Program-made: the position numbers and the translations under genes | Shown here: positions 44,014 to 50,591 of the stretch, in pieces | Position numbering within the stretch: the stretch's first letter is position 1 | Layout of the letters: each line of letters opens with the position of its first letter | Notes under the pieces: model-generated | The model's database searches: none | What the model saw: only the letters and a program-made list of their open reading frames with translations | Told to the model about the DNA's origin: nothing | NCBI GenBank assembly: GCA_016790705.1 | Contig: JAEUOT010000058.1 | Coordinates: forward strand, 1-64,000 | Direction: 5' to 3' | Source: Hydrogenophaga sp. | GTDB lineage: Bacteria; Pseudomonadota; Gammaproteobacteria; Burkholderiales; Burkholderiaceae_C | Length of the DNA stretch: 64,000 nt

Positions 44014-44796
44014 ATGGCGATCGAACTGCTGCTCGACACCGTCGACTCGGCGCCCATCGACTCGGCCACCGTGATGGTGCTGCGTGACGGGGTGAGGGCG
44101 CTGGAGGTCCTGATGGTGCGCCGGCATGGCGATTCCGGCGTGCTGGGTGGTGCCCATGTTTTTCCTGGCGGCAAGCTGGACGAGGCTGACGGTCGGGCAA
44201 ACATCGAGGGTTTGTCGGATCGGGCCTCCGGCTGGTTCGCGCAGATCCTGGGCGAGCCGGTGTTGCCGGAGGCCGTGGCCCGAGGACTGTTTGCGGCGGC
44301 GCTGCGCGAGACACAGGAAGAATGCGGTCTGGCGCTGGATGCCCGAGCGCTGTGGCCCTGGTCCCGCTGGATCACGCCGCGACAGCCATCGGTGACGCGC
44401 AAGCGCTTCGACACCCGTTTTTTTGTGGCGCCTGCGCCGCACGATCAGGAGGCGGTGCACGATGCCTTCGAGGCGACCGAGGCGGTGTGGGTGTCGCCGC
44501 GCGACGCGCTGGAGCGGTATTGGGAGGGGCAGATCGATCTGGCGCCTCCTCAAATCATGAGTCTGGTGCAGTTGACGCACGTATCGGGTGTGGCAGAGGC
44601 CCTGTCGATGGCGCGCGCACGGCTGCCACTGCTGGTCGAGCCGCACCCGTTTGACGAGGGCGGTGAACGGGTGATCTGCTATCCGGGCGATCCGAGGCAC
44701 CCGCTGTCCGAACCCGTATGGCCGGGGCCGACCCGGTTGCGCTATCGCAACAGGCGATTCGAGCCTGACGGTGGCCTGGCGGCCCTGCTGGGCTGA
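44014..44796 (+). CDS. NUDIX hydrolase (NUDT19-like)
   Basis: A 260-residue protein. The Nudix box is split: GGAHVFPGGKLDEAD at about 44-58 and, after an insertion of some 35 residues, AAALRETQEECGLAL at about 93-107. This split arrangement is typical of the NUDT19-like group, some of which hydrolyse acyl-CoAs. Hydrolysis of a nucleoside-diphosphate-linked compound is expected; the substrate is not known. It is the last core gene before the integrated element. Confidence 0.88.
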   Translation: MAIELLLDTVDSAPIDSATVMVLRDGVRALEVLMVRRHGDSGVLGGAHVFPGGKLDEADGRANIEGLSDRASGWFAQILGEPVLPEAVARGLFAAALRETQEECGLALDARALWPWSRWITPRQPSVTRKRFDTRFFVAPAPHDQEAVHDAFEATEAVWVSPRDALERYWEGQIDLAPPQIMSLVQLTHVSGVAEALSMARARLPLLVEPHPFDEGGERVICYPGDPRHPLSEPVWPGPTRLRYRNRRFEPDGGLAALLG

Positions 44797-44809
44797 GTCC
44801 ATCAGAAAC

Positions 44810-44838
44810 AGCAACGCCCACTCGGGGTGGGCGTTGCT
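44810..44838 (-). terminator. Strong hairpin, probable terminator of a minus-strand tRNA-Ser
   Basis: AGCAACGCCCAC (44810-44821) pairs perfectly with GTGGGCGTTGCT (44827-44838), loop of 5. Read on the minus strand it comes 14 bases after the tRNA-Ser-like CCA end and is followed by GTTTCTG, a weak T tail. It can also serve the convergent NUDIX gene. Confidence 0.6.
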
Positions 44839-44852
44839 GAGGAACAAGTTCC

Positions 44853-44866
44853 TGGCGGAGAGAGAG
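44853..44866 (-). other. tRNA-Ser 3'-end fragment, candidate att site
   Basis: TGGCGGAGAGAGAG on the plus strand is the reverse complement of the acceptor-stem and CCA end of bacterial tRNA-Ser genes that end CTCTCTCTCCGCCA. The match stops after 14 bases: the T-arm (GGATTCGAACC in this orientation) is absent. Next to a P4-type integrase this is best read as the short att copy left by integration into a tRNA-Ser gene. The intact copy is not in the window. Confidence 0.5.
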
Positions 44867-44960
44867 TCTGCCTGAGTAGTGTCTACTGCCGTCTCAAGTA
44901 GTCCATAAACCGTTGATTCATAAGGAATCAGGTCGGCGCGGCTGTCTCTACTTGTCCACG

Positions 44961-44991
44961 AAAATCCACCATCGTGCAAGCATTTATGGTA
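44961..44991. repeat. Imperfect palindromic repeat, copy A, upstream of the integrase
   Basis: A 31-base segment with outer arms ACCAT/ATGGT. It is 24/31 identical to 61499-61529, where the outer arms read GCCAT/ATGGC, so the paired bases change together. It lies 38 bp before the integrase start and may be an integrase arm site or operator. Confidence 0.55.
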
Positions 44992-45028
44992 GAAACATTG
45001 GTAGGATAAAAAGTTCGACGGAGAACAC

Positions 45029-46234
45029 TTGGCAAAGAAGGCAAAAGAGCTCTCAGCCCTGGCAGTGTCACGGCTGATTGAGTCAGGTCATCACGCGGTG
45101 GGTGGCGTTGCAGGGCTGTACCTCTACGTCAATGATGCAGGAGCCAGATCCTGGGTGCTCAGGACAATGGTGGGGAACAAGCGGCGTCACATGGGCCTGG
45201 GTGGCTACCCGGATGTGCCCTTGGCCCAGGCTCGCGAGAAGGCTCGGGATGCTCGGCAGTTGATCGAACAGGGCATCGATCCGATTGCACAAAGGGAGCA
45301 GGCCCGCAGCAAGCTCATTGCACAGCAGTCGTCGCACAAGACCTTCAAGGAAGCTGCCGAGGCCTACATCGAGGCTCACGGCGACTCCTGGAAGAACCCC
45401 AAGCATCGCGCTCAGTGGTCATCGACTCTGGTGCGCTACGCCTTTCCTGTTGCAGGTGAGATGCTGGTGCAGGACGTGGAGCAAACGCACGTCCTCAAGA
45501 TCCTTGAACCGATCTGGAAGAGCAAGAACGAAACGGCGTCACGCCTGCGAGGCAGGATCGAATCCATTCTTGACTGGGCCACGGTGCGCAAGTACCGATC
45601 AGGCGAGAACCCCGCGCGCTGGAAAGGCCACCTGGACAAACTCCTGGCAGCACCCAAAAAGATTCAGAAAACCGAGCATCGAAAGGCTGTTGCGGTGAAG
45701 GAAGCACCGGATTTCATGCAAGCACTTCGCAAGATGCCTGGCACAGCCGCGAGAGCGCTGGAATTTGCCATCCTATGTGCGTCGCGAAGCGGGGAGGTCA
45801 GGGGGATGACCTGGTCGGAAGTCGACCTGAACAGTGGCGTTTGGACCATCCCGGGTGATCGCATGAAGGCTGGAAAGGAACACCGTGTTCCGCTATCGGC
45901 TGCTGCGCTCAAGCTCATCAAGAGCCAGCCGCAGATTGTGGGATCGGAAGTGGTGTTCCCTGGAACCAAAGGCGGGCCACTGTCAGACATGACTCTGACA
46001 GCCGTGATGCGGCGAATGAAGGTCGATGCTGTGCCTCACGGATTTCGGTCCACGTTTCGTGATTGGGCAGGGGATCAGACTCACCATCCCAGAGATGTGG
46101 TGGAGATGGCCCTGGCACACGTCATCGAGAACAAGGCTGAGGCGGCATACCGCCGAGGGGATGCATTGGAAAAGCGAAGGAGACTCATGAATGATTGGGC
46201 TGGCTATCTTGAAGGGCCATACGATCGTTCATGA
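45029..46234 (+). CDS. P4-type tyrosine integrase
   Basis: A 401-residue site-specific recombinase. The N-terminal DUF4102-like arm-binding domain (about 8-90; GGVAGLYLYVNDAGARSW and GLGGYPDVPLAQAREKARDA) is followed by a core-binding part and the catalytic domain with R258 (SRSGEVRG), H337 and R340 (HGFRSTFRDWA), H364 and the nucleophile Y374 (AAYRR). Members commonly insert at tRNA 3' ends. The start at 45029 (TTG GCA AAG AAG, read MAKKAKEL) follows GGAGAACACT. It points into the element and has no visible excisionase beside it; the AlpA-like protein further right could serve. Confidence 0.96.
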   Translation: MAKKAKELSALAVSRLIESGHHAVGGVAGLYLYVNDAGARSWVLRTMVGNKRRHMGLGGYPDVPLAQAREKARDARQLIEQGIDPIAQREQARSKLIAQQSSHKTFKEAAEAYIEAHGDSWKNPKHRAQWSSTLVRYAFPVAGEMLVQDVEQTHVLKILEPIWKSKNETASRLRGRIESILDWATVRKYRSGENPARWKGHLDKLLAAPKKIQKTEHRKAVAVKEAPDFMQALRKMPGTAARALEFAILCASRSGEVRGMTWSEVDLNSGVWTIPGDRMKAGKEHRVPLSAAALKLIKSQPQIVGSEVVFPGTKGGPLSDMTLTAVMRRMKVDAVPHGFRSTFRDWAGDQTHHPRDVVEMALAHVIENKAEAAYRRGDALEKRRRLMNDWAGYLEGPYDRS

Positions 46235-46372
46235 TGCGTTGATTCTCTGAGTGGGGTGTGTTCCGATGTGTGGAGACACTATGATTTCCTGATCTCACTA
46301 CGAATAGTGCTGCGTCTGCTTTCCTCAAATCTTCCAAGAGCGCCTGTTGACGCACGAGCATTCGAAGCATTG

Positions 46373-47080
46373 TTAGCTTACCGAAGACATAGTGCAAGCT
46401 TGGACAAAGCTCATCCCAAGAAGCGTGGGATTGACTTTCTTGAAGATCTCTCCGCCACCCCACGATTTCTGAACGACGACGAAGCCTAGCCTGGCGAGAT
46501 TGGCCAGTGCAAGCTTCACCTCAATGGAAGGTTCCATAGGATCGTGGTCTCTTCCATCGTCTTCATGTGCTACCACATGTGTCGGCAAGCCGCCTGTCAC
46601 GATTCCTGCATGCAATGTCTGCTCATAGGGAAGCGAATAGATCATCTGAAGCAATTTCGCCTCAAGTGAGGTGAGTTGCCTAAGGATCTCAATGTATGAC
46701 CGCTGCAGATTGATGTGAGATCGCTCGTCCACAGCATTGACCAGCAGCCGAACCCATAGATCTTGCAGTAGGTCGTCATCTTCAAGTGAGGCCGCTTCGA
46801 GCAGTGGGATCGCGAGCTTTAATGGAATCACTCGTGTTGGGGAACTCAACCCTACATCGCGAGCCAGTTGCTCCACCCTTTGCATATACCGTACTTGCCG
46901 TTCCCAACGCATGTACTTGAGTTTGTCCTCAAAGATCCCCACTGCTTGCTCCAGCGAGCCAGTGACGAATTTCGAGATAAATCCGCCAAACTTCTCACTG
47001 ACCTCGATGGCTTTACCGGTGGTCTTCGCAACCTCCTGAACTGCCTTTGCCGCTTCCGTAACGGACTCGCTTTCGTTCAT
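46373..47080 (-). CDS. Abi-alpha family (DUF4393) protein, candidate phage-defence factor
   Basis: A 235-residue protein from ATG 47080 (GGGAG five bases upstream). The segments EVSEKFGGFISKFVTGSLEQ, EDKLKYMRWERQVRYMQR, IPLKLAIPLLEAASLEDDDL and LQDLWVRLLVNAV match what is known of the Abi-alpha/DUF4393 family, named for similarity to abortive-infection proteins. The family has a helical N-terminal part and a C-terminal half that resembles a winged-helix (LTSLEAKLLQMIYSLP). It follows the DUF1488-like gene by 46 bp on the same strand. A defence role is inferred from family naming and its place on a mobile element, not shown. Confidence 0.85.
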   Translation of the reverse strand: MNESESVTEAAKAVQEVAKTTGKAIEVSEKFGGFISKFVTGSLEQAVGIFEDKLKYMRWERQVRYMQRVEQLARDVGLSSPTRVIPLKLAIPLLEAASLEDDDLLQDLWVRLLVNAVDERSHINLQRSYIEILRQLTSLEAKLLQMIYSLPYEQTLHAGIVTGGLPTHVVAHEDDGRDHDPMEPSIEVKLALANLARLGFVVVQKSWGGGEIFKKVNPTLLGMSFVQACTMSSVS

Positions 47081-47126
47081 TGAAACTCCCAGAACAGTGT
47101 TTACGTATCTGTGGTCAGGCTGGTTG

Positions 47127-47387
47127 CTACTGAACATCTGATGAACGTATGACCACAACTCCATCCGCAGCGCGGCCATCTAGGATCAATTGCTGAGCAA
47201 CCACAAGCAACCTATCTTTGTTGGCTTCAAACTGAGACATTGCATCTGCCTCGCGGTTCTCTGGATCAACATCCTGAAGAGCCTCCCAGGTAAACCAGCA
47301 TGCAACCAAGTTCCCGTCTACGTACGCCCTGAACGAAACCCCACCATCGTCAGCTGGAAATGCGGGACCTTTAAGTTCAATTCTCAT
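47127..47387 (-). CDS. DUF1488-like small protein
   Basis: An 86-residue protein, ATG 47387 with GAAGG six bases upstream. GVSFRAYVDGNLVACWFTWEALQD followed by FEANKDRLLVVAQQLILDG is the DUF1488 pattern (cited in parts: SFRAYVDGNLVACWFTWEAL). Function unknown. It is the first gene of an operon with the Abi-alpha gene, so it may be an accessory or antidote to it. The frame runs open upstream to 47498, but that stretch has no ribosome site and looks non-coding. Confidence 0.72.
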   Translation of the reverse strand: MRIELKGPAFPADDGGVSFRAYVDGNLVACWFTWEALQDVDPENREADAMSQFEANKDRLLVVAQQLILDGRAADGVVVIRSSDVQ

Positions 47388-47881
47388 AAATTGCCTTCGT
47401 GAGGAGTTGGATAAGAAGTGAATATCTTTGCTATCGCCTTGCTGTAAACAGTTTGGAGTGTCGCCGTCAGACACGCAATTTGTGAAAAAGATATCCAATC
47501 TATTGGCGAGGATTCCAGGAATAGTCAGTTATTTGGATAAAAACAAACACTCAATAGACTAATATGAATCCATAGCTATGATCAATTAACCCGGACGGTG
47601 GTACAGTCAACTTTCCGCTTTAAGTTGGTACCCAGCGCGTGCAAGTTAGTACCCCCACCATGGATTTTCATAGGGAACAACTTCTTAGAATCTGGACGGA
47701 TTTCAGGGTGGCTCTACGAACGCTCATCTGAGGGTACAGGGATGCTTCGGCAGACGCAAGTTTCTGTCTAGCAAAGGCTCGAAAGGCATGGTGTGCATTT
47801 TATGGATGCGTTCTGAAAAAAATACACAGCCTGTGAATCCTCTGAGACTGCACCGTCGTGCAGAACAACATGAGGTTGGTG
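47388..47881. other. Intergenic region between divergent operons
   Basis: About 490 bp without a convincing gene, AT-richer than the flanks. It must hold promoters for the DUF1488/Abi-alpha operon (leftward) and the AlpA gene (rightward). The only structure I see is the pair of GGTACC-type direct repeats listed separately. Confidence 0.6.
47622..47654 (+). repeat. Two 12-base direct repeats, 21-bp period
   Basis: AAGTTGGTACCC (47622-47633) and AAGTTAGTACCC (47643-47654), with GGTGGTAC shortly before. A two-turn period is common for operators; short repeats of this kind also occur in IS21-type ends. Which it is cannot be told here. Confidence 0.45.
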
Positions 47882-48106
47882 ATGAATAAACCGTTGACCA
47901 GTAGTAGCGTCAAAATCCTGAAGATGCAAGACCTGTGCTTGAAGATTCAGTCTTGTAGAAGTGCTGCATACAGGCGACTCGACAAGAATGACTCGATGTA
48001 TGACCCTGACTTTCCAAAGCCGATCAAGCTTGGAAGTCGAGCGATAGGGTTTATCGAGTCCGAGGTGGATGCCTGGTTGTTGAGCAGGAAGAGAGTATTC
48101 AAATAG
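47882..48106 (+). CDS. AlpA-like helix-turn-helix regulator
   Basis: A 74-residue MerR/AlpA-type DNA-binding protein. DPDFPKPIKLGSRAIGFIESEVDAWLLSRKR matches the AlpA pattern (cited as FPKPIKLGSRAIGFIESEV). The recognition helix SCRSAAYRRL lies just before it. ATG 47882 with GAGG seven bases upstream is the likely start; ATGs at 47870 and 47858 (non-AUG at the latter possible) are alternatives. AlpA proteins activate excision functions or control phage-like genes on P4-type elements. Confidence 0.85.
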   Translation: MNKPLTSSSVKILKMQDLCLKIQSCRSAAYRRLDKNDSMYDPDFPKPIKLGSRAIGFIESEVDAWLLSRKRVFK

Positions 48107-48907
48107 GAGTCACTAACTTGCTTGACAACTTTTTGCGGCCTTCGATTGAAATTCTTTTTATTGTATTGAGATGGGGGGGTGATTTTGATCTTTCTGAGCG
48201 GAGAGATTTGCAGGATCTAATAATATATCAATAATATCAATATCAATATCAATATCAATAATACAAATATAACTCCAGAAACATTCCATAATACAAACAA
48301 ATGAATGTCATGACTTGTCAAATCTGTCTATTGACGCAATCAAAGATGTGATTGATGTGCTTTATCGATGACGCATGTGTACACGGATTCAATAGAATAT
48401 CCAGGAAATGAGATCTCTTCTATCAATGCTTGTTCTAATTTATGAGCATATTGATCTGAGGATCAAAAGCTATAGGTAGGAGAGTGTGTTGAATTTCAAT
48501 CACTCATTCTGGTTTTTAGTAGAAGGTTGACTTGTGCGACGGTATTTGTGCCTTTGTAGGACTTGAGGCTTTGTGTGTTGCGCATAGATTCTCAATTCTT
48601 GAGTTGTCATTTAACTGATCGGAATGTGTTGCGATTGGCCTCGCTATGACTGATTGACGCGATTGACCGAACTTGTTGAGCATGGCATCTTGCATTTTTT
48701 TTTTGGGGTAGGGGATTTGTAGCGGCAAGATTCTTTGGAAGAGGTTTAAGTATTCAAATGTATTGCCTGATGGTTTGATATTGCTTTTGCGGTCTTGTTG
48801 TTGGGTGCGTGTGGGTGTTTAATTGTTAAGCTTGGGGTGTGTCTAATTCTATCTTTCATCTGTTTTGAATTATCCATTTGTGTTAACTATATTCCGAGGA
48901 AAATGAT
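48107..48907. other. AT-rich non-coding stretch, possible origin region
   Basis: About 800 bp of very low GC with no convincing gene. It contains the tandem hexamers at 48233-48256, a run of ten T's at 48695-48704 and a G/T-rich segment near 48750-48850, and ends at the Shine-Dalgarno (CGAGGA) of the YagK/YfjJ-like gene. The position next to a replication-type gene suggests a DNA-unwinding or origin region. Confidence 0.45.
48233..48256 (+). repeat. Tandem AATATC hexamers
   Basis: Four perfect AATATC units with degenerate units on both sides (about 48224-48262 in all). Confidence 0.9.
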
Positions 48908-50122
48908 ATGGGTCACCCGGATTTTGAGAAAGATATTTCCTTTGATGATGTCAGTGCTAGCTTTGCTCCAATTCCATTGTTGGAAGTTGATGGCGGTGCT
49001 GGGATTTTGCTCGATGATGATCACGGTCGAATCAAACAAGTGGTGCTGTTTGAGTCGTATCTTGATCAGTTTGCTCGGAAGGGAAAGAACGATCGAGTGC
49101 TGATCAATGAGAGGAAGGTTGAGGAATGTCGCAAGAAAGGTGTCATGAACTACGACTCTTGTATGGCGATATCGGTGCAGTTGATTAGGCTATTTTCATT
49201 TTTTCAGCTCGATGAAGTTGAATTTCGAAGATCGCTGGGAAATATTGCCTACAGTCCAATGGTTGAGTTGTTCTTCAATTTGTACGGAAATTGGATACAG
49301 ATCCATCCAATTGAGCCAAGTACAAGCGACACAGATAAGTGGCTGGAGTTTTTTCGAGCGAAGGTGTCCTGGAAAAATGCATTCCTGGATTCGCTGTATG
49401 CTGCAATGACGTCCAAAGCCATGTTGGAGCAGCAAAAGAGCCATAGGAGATCGTCCAGGAAGAACTACCAGTCGGCGTGTGACTATGTAGATAACCTGAT
49501 TTCGCGACGCAGCAAGGTGCTCATACTGCGATTCGATGTGGCCTACAAAAAGTACCAGCAGCACCTTGATATGTCTCGTTTGGGATCCTCTGACGGGATC
49601 TCGGCAGATCGGGCATTGCTCGATCGCGAGAAGTTCATCAAGCTGTTGAAGAAGGCCTTCTCCAACGCATGGTTGGGGTATATCTGGAAGCTCGAATACC
49701 GTCCACGCAAGGGGTATCACTTCCACATGTTGGTGTTTCTAGATGGTCACAAGAGCATGTTCGACTTCAACCTCGTCGATCAGGCTGGGCAAATCTGGAT
49801 TCAAGAGATCACTCATGGCGTAGGGGTCTACTACAACTGCAACAGAAGCGCCTATCGCTACTTGAAAGATGGCACAGGGATGCTGCTGCGCACCGACAAG
49901 GACAAGATCGTGGCCTTGAAGAAGGCGGTGGGTTACCTGACGAAGATCGACCTACTGATCCGGCCAAAGATGCTGAGCAGGCGCCGGACCTTTGGAAAGG
50001 GGGAGATGGTGCTGGGATCCAAGAAGACCCAGGATGTCAGAGCTGCTTTGGCAGAGCAGAGACGGGCGGTCAAGCAGCAGTTGCCCGTTGTGCGTCCATT
50101 CGACCCGAGCGGACGGTTTTAG
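48908..50122 (+). CDS. YagK/YfjJ (inovirus Gp2-like) protein with an HUH-like motif
   Basis: A 404-residue protein. The C-terminal half fits the YagK_YfjJ_C/inovirus Gp2 family: LEYRPRKGYHFHMLVFLDG, then GVGVYYNCNRSAYRYLKDG and KKAVGYLTKID. H271-F-H273 in YHFHMLVF has the form of the HUH metal motif, and tyrosines follow in YYNCNRSAYRY, so a rolling-circle-type nickase is plausible (inference). The N-terminal 190 residues have no recognised domain and are coded by AT-rich DNA, while the C-terminal half has near-host GC, hinting at a mosaic origin. The ATG has CGAGGA seven bases upstream. Confidence 0.82.
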   Translation: MGHPDFEKDISFDDVSASFAPIPLLEVDGGAGILLDDDHGRIKQVVLFESYLDQFARKGKNDRVLINERKVEECRKKGVMNYDSCMAISVQLIRLFSFFQLDEVEFRRSLGNIAYSPMVELFFNLYGNWIQIHPIEPSTSDTDKWLEFFRAKVSWKNAFLDSLYAAMTSKAMLEQQKSHRRSSRKNYQSACDYVDNLISRRSKVLILRFDVAYKKYQQHLDMSRLGSSDGISADRALLDREKFIKLLKKAFSNAWLGYIWKLEYRPRKGYHFHMLVFLDGHKSMFDFNLVDQAGQIWIQEITHGVGVYYNCNRSAYRYLKDGTGMLLRTDKDKIVALKKAVGYLTKIDLLIRPKMLSRRRTFGKGEMVLGSKKTQDVRAALAEQRRAVKQQLPVVRPFDPSGRF

Positions 50123-50591
50123 TCGTCACTTACAGGGATGCCGCAAGTCCAGCGCTGACAGGGGAAGAAAGTTCTCGGGCCGTAGGCAGCCCATCAGCTT
50201 CTTGATGTAACCCCTGTGAGGTAGCTGTGATTGGGGAGGGCGACTGGGCTGCAGGATGAGCGCCCCGCTTCCTTTGGCGGTCCCGAACAAAAAGCACCCC
50301 TGACCACACGGCCAGGGGTGTGCAAGCCGGGTGAAATGATCAAATTTCCCGGAGCCCGCCCAGGGAGGAAGGGCGGGGCCTGAGGCAGTCAGGCGGCTGC
50401 ATTGTCATTGCCCTTCTGTCATCCCCCAAACAGGGGATGCACCGCCTGTGTACGTCTTGCAACAAATTGGTGCGTGGATGTGCTCATGAACACGCAACCG
50501 CATGTTGGAAACACTTCAGACCCATCCAGCAAAGGTTCTTCCTCACCACCGGTGATACGTTGACACCGTCAACACATCTTGAGGGAGTTCC
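50123..50591. other. Intergenic region between the integrated element and the maf-like locus
   Basis: About 470 bp with no gene. Contains a CACCCCTG/CAGGGGTG hairpin (50295-50302 and 50313-50320; its A-run is on the left, so it would terminate leftward transcription), CATCCCC/GGGGATG arms near 50431-50447, and the palindrome before mafA. No copy of the left att fragment was found. Confidence 0.6.
50559..50573. promoter_or_regulatory. GTTGAC-ACC-GTCAAC palindrome before mafA
   Basis: A perfect 6-3-6 dyad ending 18 bp before the mafA start, just ahead of the Shine-Dalgarno GAGGGAG. Candidate operator. Confidence 0.4.

Larger units (their letters stand above)
44853..50122. mobile_element. Integrative element of low GC (left part of an island)
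   Basis: The segment begins at the tRNA-Ser-like att fragment and contains a P4-type integrase, a DUF1488/Abi-alpha operon, an AlpA-like regulator, an AT-rich stretch and a YagK/YfjJ-like protein. GC falls well below the flanks, most sharply in 47.4-49.5 kb. The right boundary given here is only the last gene of this content; no matching att repeat was found by eye, and the island may extend over the toxin cluster beyond 64 kb. Layout resembles small satellite-like elements with int, alpA and a Gp2/YfjJ replication-type protein. Confidence 0.65.

Noticed and set aside
46256-46489. 77-codon plus-strand frame after the integrase
   Set aside because: Overlaps the end of the Abi-alpha gene in antisense, with no ribosome site or family likeness.
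48516-48728. 70-codon minus-strand frame in the AT-rich stretch
   Set aside because: Starts next to the T10 run, low complexity, no ribosome site and no recognisable family.
50123-50591. Right att copy matching the left TGGCGGAGAGAGAG
   Set aside because: No match longer than a few bases was found, so no right boundary is claimed here.
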